From Burkholderiales bacterium (GTDB lineage Bacteria; Pseudomonadota; Gammaproteobacteria; Burkholderiales; Burkholderiaceae_C), in the NCBI GenBank assembly GCA_947377275.1, contig CANCFV010000019.1, forward strand, positions 1 to 44,966: a stretch of DNA of 44,966 bases, given 5' to 3'. Shown here piece after piece: positions 10,435 to 21,500 of the stretch. The position numbers and the translations under genes were made by a program. Position 1 is the stretch's first letter; each line of letters opens with the position of its first letter. A model generated the notes under the pieces. It was not told where the DNA came from and searched no databases. It saw only the letters and a program-made list of their open reading frames with translations.

Positions 10435-11364
10435 TCAGGCCTCTGCGCCGGCCTCGCTCAAGGCCTTGCGCATCTTCTTCATGGCCGCGACCTCGATCTG
10501 GCGGATGCGTTCGGCGCTGACGCCATAAACGGCGGCCAGGTCGTGCAGCGTCATGCCGCCCGAACCGTTGTCGTTGACCTTGAGCCAGCGCTCTTCCACG
10601 ATGCGGCGGCTGCGCTCGTCGAGTTGCGACAGCGCATGGGTGATGCCATCGGTGGCCAGCCAGTCGCGGCGGTGGGCCTCGATCACGCGGGTGGGCTCGT
10701 GCAGGTCGTCTGACAGGTAAGCCATCGGAGCGGCGGGGCCTTCGTGGTCGTCGTCGGCTGGGGCTTCCAGTGCCACGTCGCCGCCAGACATGCGCGTTTC
10801 CATCTCGATGACGTCTTCGGGGCGCACATTGAGTTCTTGCGCCACGCGCAGGATGTCGGCCTCAGACAGGCCGGCGCGGCCCACGTGGGCGTCGTCCAAG
10901 TCGTGTTTGTACTGGTGCTTGAGCGAGCGCAGGTTGAAGAACAGCTTGCGTTGCGCTTTGGTCGTGGCGACCTTGACCATGCGCCAGTTCTTGAGCACGT
11001 ACTCGTGGATCTCGGCCTTGATCCAATGCATGGCGTAGCTGACCAGGCGCACGCCTTGGTCAGGGTCGAAGCGTTTGACGGCCTTCATCAGGCCTACATT
11101 GCCTTCTTGGATCAGGTCGCCCTGGGGCAGCCCGTAGCCCATGTACTGGCGCGAAATCGACACCACCAAGCGCAGGTGCGAGAGCACCAGCTTGGAGGCG
11201 GCTTGCAGGTCTTGCTGGTCGCGCAGTCGACGCGCCAGGGCCTGTTCCTCGTCGGCGTCCAGCAGCGGGATGGCCTGGACAGAGCGGATGTACGCGTCCA
11301 GGTTGCCCAGTGAGGGCACCACACTGAAGGGGTCGCGGGGAGCAAGGGCAGTGGTCACGGTCAT
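10435..11364 (-). CDS. rpoH: RNA polymerase sigma-32 factor
   Basis: RpoH directs RNA polymerase to heat-shock promoters. The protein has 309 residues. Region 2 contains HLRLVVSISRQYMGYGLPQ, DLIQEGNVGLMKAVKRFDP and YAMHWIKAEIHEYVLKNWR. The RpoH box QRKLFFNLR, which binds core polymerase and separates RpoH from other sigma factors, is intact. Region 4.2 ends with YGVSAERIRQIEVAAMKKMR. The start at 11364 is preferred to one ten codons earlier because AAAGGAA sits at the right distance. The promoter overlaps a perfect CIRCE element. The stop lies 12 bases from the convergent HAD gene stop, with a small hairpin across both. Confidence 0.97.
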   Translation of the reverse strand: MTVTTALAPRDPFSVVPSLGNLDAYIRSVQAIPLLDADEEQALARRLRDQQDLQAASKLVLSHLRLVVSISRQYMGYGLPQGDLIQEGNVGLMKAVKRFDPDQGVRLVSYAMHWIKAEIHEYVLKNWRMVKVATTKAQRKLFFNLRSLKHQYKHDLDDAHVGRAGLSEADILRVAQELNVRPEDVIEMETRMSGGDVALEAPADDDHEGPAAPMAYLSDDLHEPTRVIEAHRRDWLATDGITHALSQLDERSRRIVEERWLKVNDNGSGGMTLHDLAAVYGVSAERIRQIEVAAMKKMRKALSEAGAEA

Positions 11365-11395
11365 GGATGGTTCCTTTCTGGATCCTTCACCCAAA

Positions 11396-11425
11396 ATATT
11401 AGCACTCTTGTTCAGAGAGTGCTAA
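11396..11425 (-). promoter_or_regulatory. Probable sigma-70 promoter of rpoH
   Basis: On the minus strand TTAGCA (complement of 11420-11425) and TAATAT (complement of 11396-11401) are separated by 18 bases and match the -35 and -10 consensus at 4/6 and 5/6. Both elements lie within or directly against the CIRCE arms, the arrangement expected for HrcA repression. Confidence 0.55.
11399..11425. promoter_or_regulatory. CIRCE operator (HrcA binding site)
   Basis: TTAGCACTC (11399-11407), nine bases, then GAGTGCTAA (11417-11425): a perfect match to the CIRCE consensus TTAGCACTC-N9-GAGTGCTAA. It lies 35 bases upstream of the rpoH ATG and covers its probable promoter. CIRCE is bound by the heat-sensitive repressor HrcA, best known at groESL and dnaK. 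Its position predicts that HrcA represses rpoH and releases it on heat shock. Confidence 0.95.
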
Positions 11426-11503
11426 GGCCGAAAAGTTCCATGGGAATGCGGTTTCTCGCGGGTTGCGCTTGCCTCATCGTGCGTGACGGATGCGCTCAGG
11501 CGC

Positions 11504-12202
11504 TCACGGGAGCACGCAGTTGCCGGTGCCGCCGTCTCGCACGAAGGTGTCGGTTGACGTGTTGCCATTCGCCGCCGTGATCAGGTTTTGCCCGGCGCGC
11601 AGGAAGATGAGGGCGCGTGGTCGGGTCGCGCTCAATTGCGTCAGCGGTGTGCCATTGACCGAGACGTTGAGCAGGAACGTGCCGTTGTCGAACAGGTTCA
11701 CAAACGGTTGCGTCAAGCCAGTGGCTGGGTTCAGGGCGCAAGCGGGGGAGACGGTGAGGTAGGACTTTCCGCTGACGGCGTACTCCAGGGTGCCGTCGGC
11801 GCTGTAGAAATTACCTGGTGTAGCGGGCAGCGTGCATTGGCCGCTGACAGTCGAGAAGACGTAGGTGTCAGCCACTTTTTTGCCCAGGGACAGGGTGACC
11901 GAGTTTTGACCGTCGGCCAGCCAGACGTCTGCCGTTGGGGCGCTGGCTTGCAGTTCTTGCAGTTTCTTGCCATTGAGGCGAAGTTCGGCCTCGGCGCGCG
12001 GTGTGGGGTTGAACAAACCCACTTGCACCTTCGGTGAATTCACGCCGGTGGCTGGATTGATGTCGCATTGCGCGGCAGAAGACGCAAACGTTTTGCCCGT
12101 GCTGCCAATTTGCACGGTGGTGGCGGCCATGGCTGTGGTGCACAGGCTGATGGCGATGAGCAGGGCAGCGGGCGTGGCGCTCACCTTGATGGGGGATGTC
12201 AT
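11504..12202 (-). CDS. Exported protein with two copies of one domain, function unknown
   Basis: I do not recognise this family. The 232-residue product begins with a Sec signal peptide (cleavage likely after AMA, near residue 26), so it is periplasmic or secreted. The mature part is an internal duplication. CDINPATGV at residue 46 matches CALNPATGL at 155, LNGKKLQEL at 76 matches VNGTPLTQL at 182, DGQNSVT matches AGQNLIT, and GQCTLP at 121 matches GNCVLP at 227. Each copy holds two cysteines 74-77 residues apart, suggesting one disulfide per domain. GAGGAAC precedes the ATG. It is transcribed away from the giant adhesin operon, with 311 bases between the starts. Confidence 0.8.
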   Translation of the reverse strand: MTSPIKVSATPAALLIAISLCTTAMAATTVQIGSTGKTFASSAAQCDINPATGVNSPKVQVGLFNPTPRAEAELRLNGKKLQELQASAPTADVWLADGQNSVTLSLGKKVADTYVFSTVSGQCTLPATPGNFYSADGTLEYAVSGKSYLTVSPACALNPATGLTQPFVNLFDNGTFLLNVSVNGTPLTQLSATRPRALIFLRAGQNLITAANGNTSTDTFVRDGGTGNCVLP

Positions 12203-12513
12203 TTTTTGTTCCTCGGTGTGATGTGGTTTGGCTGCCTGAGGCAAGGGCAATGCAGGTGCGATTGCTTTTTTGCCACGCGGCTTTTGCCCGTGGATCTTAG
12301 CGAGAAATCAGGTTGACTCTATAAAAATGTGCAAACAGCACATTTTTATAAAAATGCATTGAGCGGCTTCTGGTTTGCAACGCGCTTTGAGGCGCCGCTG
12401 TTCGCCGTGCAGTGCCCCATGCGGTGCTGTGGCCCCCCCGTCCTGGAGGATGGCTGCTTGAGGGGCTGCGTGGTAGCCTTTTGGGCGTAAAAAAATACCA
12501 TAGGGAGTTTGTC
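12203..12513. other. Divergent control region, exported protein / adhesin
   Basis: No gene is visible in this 311-base gap. It must hold both divergent promoters. Its main structure is a perfect 13-base inverted repeat at 12320-12350, preceded by TTGACT at 12313-12318. No good -10 element sits at the right distance from that hexamer on the plus strand. A weaker CCACG/CGTGG repeat lies near 12270-12290. The adhesin ribosome binding site AGGGAG is near 12502-12507. Confidence 0.6.
12320..12350. promoter_or_regulatory. Perfect 13-base inverted repeat upstream of the adhesin operon
   Basis: TATAAAAATGTGC (12320-12332) and GCACATTTTTATA (12338-12350) are exact reverse complements around AAACA. 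AT-rich outer arms with a GTGC core could be an operator for a dimeric regulator or a weak bidirectional terminator. Its place between divergent starts favours an operator. Confidence 0.5.
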
Positions 12514-15500
12514 GTGAGCCGTTTCCTTCCAAGCAAGAAGAGCCCTGATTTGTCCAAGCACGAGCCCGAGCAGCTCGCTTTGCGAGGGGCTCGTTTGAAG
12601 CGCTTGGAAGACGACGTGGCGCTACCTGGCGGGGAGGCTGCGCCAGCCACCGAGTGGCAGTTGGCCCAGGCGGACACGCCCAAGCCTGCGCCGGGGGCGT
12701 CTGAGTCTGCTCGGACCGATGCAGCCGCTGCACCGGTTGCGCTCGACCCCGAGGCGATCGTAGAAGCCAACCCACCGACGGTCGGGCCCCTGGCCGCGGC
12801 AGGCGGCGGCTTTTTCGGCGTTTCAACGGGCACGGCCGTGGCGGCTGGCGCTGGCGCTGCAGCCGTGGCGGCCTCAGGCGGCGGGGGTGGAGGTGGGGGC
12901 GATCCCGCCGCCTCGCCTGCATCCAGCGCGCCAGCCGCGCCAGTGGTGGCGCTGTCGTCCGATACGGGCAGCTCGAGTGCCGACAAACTCACCAACAAGG
13001 CAGATTTGACCGTCAGCCAGCTGCCAGCGAACACCACGCGCACCTTCAGCGTGGATGGCGGTGCGGCCAGCGACACTTACGTCGCGCCCAAGACCGACGG
13101 CAATCACACCGTGCTGGTCACCGATACCAACGCGGCGGGCATCAGCACATCTGCCTCGCTCACCTTCACGATCGACACGGTGGCGCCTACCGCGCCTGCT
13201 GTGGCATTGGTCGGTGACCCCCAGATTGACTTCAAAGAGCAGGCCAGCACGGCGTTCACCGTCACCAAGCTCGACGCCGGTGCGGTGGCCATCGTCACGT
13301 TCACCGACAGCCAGGGCGTGTTCGTCCAGGCTCGGGTCACTGGCAGTGGCAGCGCGTCGGTATCAGGCACTGCTGACTTGAGTGCTTTGAACGATGGTGA
13401 GATCAAGGTCACCGTGGCGGCGGTTGATGCCGCAGGGAACCTGGCCCAAGATGCGACAGCGATCGTCACTGCGACCCTGGACGGGATTCCCACGCCCACC
13501 GTGGCCTTGGTCAAAGACAATGGCTCGTCCAACTCGGACGGTTTGAGCAACGACGCCCGCCTCAGCTTTTCTGCGCCGCCGGCGGATTTGGCGACCCGTG
13601 AGATCACCGTCACCAACGCGGCGGGCGCGGTCATCTCAAAGTTGCCAACGTATTCCCCGCCAAGCACTGACGGGGCGTACACCGTCACCGTGGTGGATAC
13701 CGACAAGGACGGACATCAGGCGACTTCTTTGCCTTTCAAGTTCACGCTGGACACGCTCGCACCTGTGGCCCCAACGGTGACCTTGGCAACAGACAGTGGT
13801 GCGTCATCGACCGACAAACTGACGAACAATGCATCGCTCAACCTCAGCACTTTGCCTGCGGGAGCTACGCGCACGTTTGCTGTGGACGGCGCCGCAGCCA
13901 GCGGCACCTACACCGCCCCCACGACCGACGGCAAGCACAGCGTGTTGGTGGCAGACACCGATGCTGCCGGCAACGCCAGCAGCACGACGTTCACGTTCGA
14001 TCTGGACAAGACGGCACCGAGCGCGCCCGCGGTGTCTTTGAGCACCGACAGTGGTTCCTCCACCACCGACAAGCTCACCAACAACGCCGCCTTGAGCTTT
14101 GGTACGTTGGATGCCAACACCACGCGCACGTTTGCTGTGGACAGCGCAGCAGCCAGCGGCACCTACACCGCCCCCACGACAGACGGTAAGCACAGCGTGG
14201 TGGTGACGGACACCGATGCCGCCGGCAACGCCAGCAGCACGACCTTCACCTTTGAGCTGGACAAGACCGCCCCTACGGCGCCGGCGGTGTCCTTGACCGC
14301 GGACAGCGGTTCGTCCACCACCGACAAGGTCACCAACAACGCTGCCTTGAGCTTTGGCACGCTGCCCTCCGGCACCACGCGCACATTCGCTGTCAACGGC
14401 GGCCCAGCCGGCAGCACCTACACGGCGCCCACGGCGGACGGCAAGCACAGCGTGTTGGTGACAGACACCGATGCAGCCGGCAACGCCAGCAGCACGACGT
14501 TCACGTTCGATCTGGACAAGACGGCACCGAGCGCGCCCGCGGTGTCTTTGAGCACCGACAGTGGTTCATCGACCACTGACAAGGTCACCAACAACGCCGC
14601 CTTGAGCTTTGGTACGGTGGATGCCAACACCACGCGTACCTTTGCTGTGGACAGCGCCGCAGCCAGCGGCACCTACACCGCTCCCACGACAGACGGCAAG
14701 CACAGCGTGTTGGTGACAGACACCGATGCAGCCGGCAACGCCAGCAGTACGACCTTCACCTTCGATCTGGACAAGACCGCCCCCACGGCGCCGACGGTGA
14801 CCTTGACCACGGACAGCGGTTCGTCCACCACCGACAAAGTCACCAACAATGCTGCCTTGAGCTTTGGCACGCTGCCCTCCGGCACCACGCGTACCTTTGC
14901 GGTGGACGCAGGCCCAGCCGCCAGCGCCTACACGGCACCAACAGTCGACGGCAAGCACAGCGTGTTGGTGACAGACACCGATGCCGCCGGCAACACGGCC
15001 AGCACGACGTTCACCTTTGAGCTGGACAAGACCGCCCCCACGGCGCCGACGGTGTCCTTGAGCACCGACAGCGGCACGTCCGCCACCGACACGCTCACCA
15101 ACAACGCCGCCTTGAGCTTCGGCACGCTGCCCGCCAACACCACGCGCACGTTTGCTGTGGACAGCGCCGCAGCCAGCGGCACCTACACCGCCCCCACGAC
15201 GGACGGCAAGCACACCGTGGTGGTGACAGACACCGATGCGGCCGGCAACGCCAGCAGCACGACCTTCACCTTCGATCTGGACAAGACCGCCCCCGCGGCG
15301 CCGGCGGTGACCTTGACCACGGACAGCGGATCGTCCACCACCGACAAAGTCACCAACAACGCCGCCTTGAGCTTTGGCACGCTGCCGACCAACACCACGC
15401 GCACCTTCGCGGTGGACGCAGGCGCAGCCGCCAGCACCTACACGGCACCAACAGTCGACGGCACTCACAGCGTGGTGGTGACCGACACCGATAACGCCGG

Positions 15501-18500
15501 CAACGCCACCAGCACAACCTTCGCATTCACGCTGGACAAGGCCGCTCCGGCCGCCCCCACCGTCAGCCTGGTGGGCGACAACGCCATCAACCGCACTGAA
15601 CAACCGGCCACCGCCTTCACCGTGGGTGCGCTGGAGAGCGGCGCAGTGGCCAGCGTCACCTTCCAAGACGTCCAGGGCAACCAAGTCACCGCCAAGGTCA
15701 CCGGCACGGCAGCCAGCAGCGTCAACGGCGTGGCCAACCTCAGCAGCCTGGTCGATGGCGACATCACCATCACCATCAGCGCGCAAGACGCCGCAGGCAA
15801 CAGTGTCAACGGCACCGCCGTGCAGGCCACGCTCGACGGCATCGTCACCCCGACGCTGAGTCTGATCAATGACACCGGCATCTCGGCCAGCGACGCCATC
15901 ACCCGAGACGGCGCAGTGACGCCCTCTGCGGCACCGACCGACCTGGCCAGCCGCACCTACAAGGTCCTCGACGCATCTGGTGCGATCGTCTCCAGCGGCA
16001 GCAACTACGCGGCACCGACCACCGATGGTCGCTACACCGTCACCGTCACCGACACCGACAAGTCGGGCAACACGGCCACCTCGGCCCCGCTGAGCTTCAC
16101 GCTGGACACGACGCGCCCTACGGCGCCCACCATCGCCCTTGCGGTAGACACGGGAGCATCAACAACCGACGGCTACAGCAGCGATGTGTCGGGCCTCAAC
16201 GTCAGCGCCCTTGCAGCCGGGAACACGCGCGTCTACATCGTAGACGGCGGCTCGGCCAGCAGCAGTTACAGCGCACCAACGGCTGAAGGTTCGCACACGG
16301 TGATCGTGACCGACATCGATGCGGCCGGCAACGCCAAATCGACCACATTCAACTTCACCCTCGACAAGACTGCGCCTGTGGCGCCCACCGTGGCCCTGGC
16401 CAACGACACGGGCAGCTCTGCAACCGACGGCTACAGCAACAACGTCTCGGCCCTCAACATCAGCCCATTGGCCGCGAACAGCACACGCAGCTACAAGGTC
16501 GACACAGGTGCGGCCGGCAGCACCTACACCGCACCGACCACCGAAGGCGCGCACACCGTGGTGGTGACCGACACCGACCAAGCGGGCAACAGCACCTCCA
16601 CCAGCTTCAGCTTCAACCTGGACAAGACCGCGCCTGTGGCGCCCACCGTGGCCCTGGCCACCGACACGGGCAGCTCTGCAACCGACGGCTACAGCAACAA
16701 CGTCTCAGACCTCAACACCAGCCCATTGGCCGCGAACAGCACACGCAGCTACAAGGTCGACACGGGTGCGGCCGGCAGCACCTACACCGCACCGACCACC
16801 GAAGGCGCGCACACCGTGGTGGTGACCGACACCGACCAAGCCGGCAACAGCACTTCCACCAGCTTCAGCTTCACCCTGGACAAGACCGCGCCTGTGGCGC
16901 CCACTGTGGCTTTGGCCACCGACACGGGCAGCTCTGCGACCGACGGCGACAGCAACAACGTCTCGGCCCTCAATGTCAGCCCATTGGCCGCGAACAGCAC
17001 ACGCAGCTACAAAGTTGACACGGGTACGCTCAGCAGCACCTACACCGCACCGACCACCGAAGGCGCGCACACCGTGGTGGTGACCGACACCGACCAAGCG
17101 GGCAACAGCGTCAGCACGACATTGGCCTTCACGCTGGACAAGACGGCCCCCACGGCACCGACGGTCTCTTTGACCACCGACAGCGGCACGTCGCCAACTG
17201 ACAAGGTCACCAACAATGCAGCACTGACCTTCAGTGCCGTGTCCAACACCACCACGCGCACCTTTGCCGTGGATGGCGCTGCGGCCAGCAGCAGTTACAC
17301 GGCACCCACGGCAGACGGCTCCCACAGCGTGGTCGTCACGGACACCGACAACGCAGGCAACGCCAGCAGCACGACCTTCACGTTCACGCTGGACAAGACG
17401 GCACCGAGCGCACCCACCGTGGCCCTCGTTACCGACAGCGGCACGTCCGCCACAGACAAAGTCACCAACAACGCCGCCTTGAGCTTCGGCACGCTGCCGG
17501 CCAACACCACGCGCACCTTCAAGGTGGACACCGGCGCCACCAGCAGCACCTACAGCCCGCCCACGCAAGATGGTGCTCACATTGTGGTGGTGACCGACAC
17601 GGACAATGCTGGCAACAGCACCTCGAACACATTCACCTTCACGCTGGACACCACGGTGCCCGGCGCGCCCGCGGTGTCTTTGACCACCGACAGCGGCGCA
17701 TCGAGCGTCGACAAGCTCACCAACAACGCCGCCTTGAGCTTTGGTACGTTGGATGCCAACACCGCGCGCACGTTTGCTGTGGACAGCGCCGCAGCCAGCG
17801 GCACCTACACCGCCCCCACGACAGACGGTAACCACAGTGTGCTGGTGACCGACACGGACGCTGCGGGCAACCAAGCCAGCAGCACCTTCACCTTCACGCT
17901 GGACACGACCGCCCCCGCCACGCCAGCCATTTCCTTGGTCAACGACGGCGGGTATTACAACAACGACTTGGTCACCAACAACCCGGGCGTCTTCCTCAAC
18001 AACCAGGAGGCCAATGCCCGTGTTGAGTGGAGCTTGGACGATGGCAAGACCTGGGTGACCAGCATCAACCCTGCCGATGGTCAAGTCAGCGTGTTGGCGC
18101 GGCAGACCGATGCCGCCGGCAATGTTTCTCAAATCGGCGGACCGCTTGTCTACACGCTTGATCGGGTGATCAAGGGCGTGCCCGTGCTCAACCTGTCCAC
18201 CACCGCGGTGAACTTGGGCAACGTCAACAACGTGGGGTACACCGTCAGCGGCATGGATGCTGACGCGGGCGCCTATGTGGAGTTCAAGGACAGCCTTGGC
18301 GCTGTGCGCTACGCCAACACGGGCGAGGCGGGCCTGGCGGGTTTGCATTCTGGGGCCGTCATCGCCACGCCTGTGGCCATGGACATCGCCGGCAACACAT
18401 TGCGTGGCCAGTCCGTGACCTTGACCCTGGATGTGCCTGACACGCCGATCTACCTGGGCTTGAGGACGGTCGGTGACAAGGTCTACCTGGGGTTCAGTGC

Positions 18501-21500
18501 CCAGATTGATCCGGCACATGTCCCAGATTTGACCCAAATCGACCTGCGCCGAGATGGCCTGGAGCTCAACGTCATTGGCATTGAAGCGGTTGGCAGCGAG
18601 TTGATGCTCACCCTGGAAGAGCCCGCGCGCAGTGGCTACTACGGCGTGACTTACAGCACCGGGCGTTACAACCAGCTCGATGACAACTACCTCGCCTTCC
18701 AAACGGGCGACACGCTGGATTCGTTCTACAGCACCCAGCAGCAGTTCATCCGTGTGGCACCGTTCATCACCAAAGTATCGGCAGGCAGCAACCTGAGCTT
18801 GGACGCCTCCCCCCAGGGCGATACCATCGACGTCGATGTGTTTTTCAACGTGCCTGTCAGCTTCTCCACGGGCACGAGCAGCACCGCACGGCCGACATTG
18901 ACACTGACCTTGACCGCACCCGATGGCACGTCTCATGACGTGGTCGCCACTTACCAAGCCGGTGCGGGTGACCAACCCAGTTACTCGCACGACACTTTCC
19001 ACTTCACTTACGCTGTGCAAGCGGGTGACGTGGGCAACTGGTCGGTCAAATCGTTCAACCTCAATGGCACCAATGTCTATGACCAGCGTGACCCGTATGC
19101 GCCGCTGGACCTGAACAGCCTAGAGACGGCGAAAGCGGCTTTCACCGCCAACGGCTACCTCTATGGCAATCACATCGTCACCGTCGGTGCCAGTGGTGTG
19201 GCAACCGGCACCTCAGGCAACGAGATCTTCGTTTTTGACAACGCTGTCGCGGTGCCTGCTGGCTACCTCGCCTCCAGCAACGCAGTCATCAACGGCATCA
19301 AGGGCGGTGCGGGTGAACGCGACCTTCTTGAGTTGCGCATCTTGCTCGATGGTGTGTCCACCGCCGACATGGCCAATGGCTACACGGCCTTGTTCAACCC
19401 GGTCGCCAAATCGATCGAGGTCTACGACCCCGCTCGCAAACTCATCAAAACGGTGGCCGTCCCACAAGGGGCCAACTGGCCAGATGGCATTGAGGGCATT
19501 TATTACCCACTCGTCTACCGCAATGCCGGCGGCAACCTCGTTGAGGTGGCCAACAATGCCAGTGGTGTGTTTGTGACCAAGGACACCCTGGTCATCGACG
19601 ACCAGGCCAACCCGAACGATCTGTTCATCCAAGGCTCTTATGCCAATTACACGATCGACGTCAGCACCGCGGTGACCCTGACCAAGGGTGGATCCCGCGC
19701 CATCACGGCGCAAGACCGCATCGTCATCCGAGGCGAGCAAGGCAACGACACCATCGTCGGGCATGCTGGCGTCGACATCGTCAGTGGTGGCGAGGGCAAC
19801 AACACCATCAGCACCCTGGGTGGCCATGACCGCATCACGCTGCTGTCCCAGCATGCTGGCCTCAACACCATCGACGGCGGGGCGGGCTCCGACACCGTGG
19901 TCCTGCGCTTGAAGGGCAACCAAGTCCAGACGAACCTGAATGACGATGGCTCGCTGTCCTTGTCCAGCACCATGGAGGTTTACACCGGCAACGGCATTCA
20001 AACGGTGAGCTCGTTTTCCGAGCAATACAACCTGTTGGTCGACGATGCCACGGGCAAGATCACGGTGCGCACCGCAGCAGGCGGGGCAAGCACCCTCATC
20101 AACGTCGAGTCGCTCACCGTTAGCTATGACGCGCGAACCACCAGCGACGAGTTGAAGCTTCAGGTTGGCACCACGGGGGAGGACCAGTTGGTGTCCACCG
20201 GTGGACGATCGCTCTTGCTGGGTTTGGCTGGCAACGACGTCCTGACGGCCGTCACCAGCGGAGACGCCCTGTCTGGCGGATCTGGCAATGACACCCTGGT
20301 GTATTACGCGAACGCAGGCGTGGCCTTGTTGGGTGGCGATGGCTTGGACACGGCTGTCGTGCGCACCCGCACCACTGGCGAAGAGTGGTCTGTGGAGGCC
20401 ACAGGCACCGGTCAATGGACCGTCTATGTCAGAGGGCTGAGCAACAGCAACATCTGGGACAAGGCCTTCGTCATTCAATCGACGTTCAAGGCGGGCCAGT
20501 TCCTGGTCAGCGCCTCGGAGTACAACCTGTACGACAACGTCAGTGACAACCAGGCGGCATTGGCAACGACCTTCCTGGATGGCATTGAGCGCTTCCAGAT
20601 CACCGATCTCAATGGCAACATGCTGGTCGACGTGCCCTTGAACGCGCCGTCCATCGTGTTTGACGCTTCGCCTGACGTGAGCGTCAACGGCAACGTGGTC
20701 ACCCTCACGTTTGCGCAAGCCATCGACATCGCCAACCTGCCAGACCCGCGCGGTTTCGTGCTGTACGCCGACCCGGGTTCGGGCCGGGGCAATGTCTATT
20801 CCGTCACCAGCGTGGGCATGGCTGCTGGCTCCAGCAAAGATTTGGTGTTGACGCTCAAAGAGCCGGTGCGCTCAGGCTACTTGACCGTCAATTACGCTGA
20901 CCCCAGCCGTGCCAATGACACCAAGGCCTTGCAGTTGAGCGATGGCACCGATTTCCCGTCCTTCACCGCATACAGCCACGTGATCCCGACGGCGCCTGTG
21001 GCGATCAGCGCCATCCGCAGCGACGAGGGGCCTCACTTCAGTGCCTATGCTGGCGGAGACACCTTCTACTTCCAGGTGGACTTCTCGGGTGCCGTGGCGG
21101 TGAACCCTTCCGGCAACAACAGCTTCCCAACGCTGGGCGTGCTGATCAAGGCACCTGATGGCAGCTCGCAAGTCGTGCAGGCGCACCTGACGACAGGCAA
21201 CGGCTCCGCAGTGGGTGAAGCCGATACGCTGGAGTTCGCGTTTGACATCCCGGCCAACGCCATGGGCAGCTTCAGCGTGGTGGGCGTGCAGCTCAACGGC
21301 GCCACGATCACCAATGCCTACACCTCGGTCAACGCCAACGTGGCGCTCAGCGGTGCCGTGTTGCCCATCTTGTCGAATGTTCAACTGCTGGGTTCACACA
21401 TCAGCCTGACGCCCACTGCTGCAGGCGCGGCTTCGAGTTCGGACGACCTGCTCATGTACGTGAGCGATGCGGCCAACTTGCCCGCAGGCGTGCGCCAAGG

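Noticed and set aside
12412-12513. In-frame extension of the adhesin to an ATG at 12412
   Set aside because: The extra 34 residues are Trp/Pro/Gly-rich and do not look like protein; AGGGAG at the right distance from GTG 12514 supports the shorter form.
13759-17910. Regular 255-bp repeats considered as a CRISPR-like or non-coding satellite array
   Set aside because: The period is a whole number of codons, the frame stays open, and the translation is a known type of Ig-like adhesin domain.
16705-19020. 771-codon open frame on the minus strand inside the adhesin gene (with other long antisense frames at 14566-15786 and 19213-20718)
   Set aside because: They mirror the repeated Ig-like and RTX codons, have low-complexity translations rich in Gly, Val, Arg and His, and no ribosome binding sites. 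Strong codon bias of the plus-strand gene keeps the antisense frame open.
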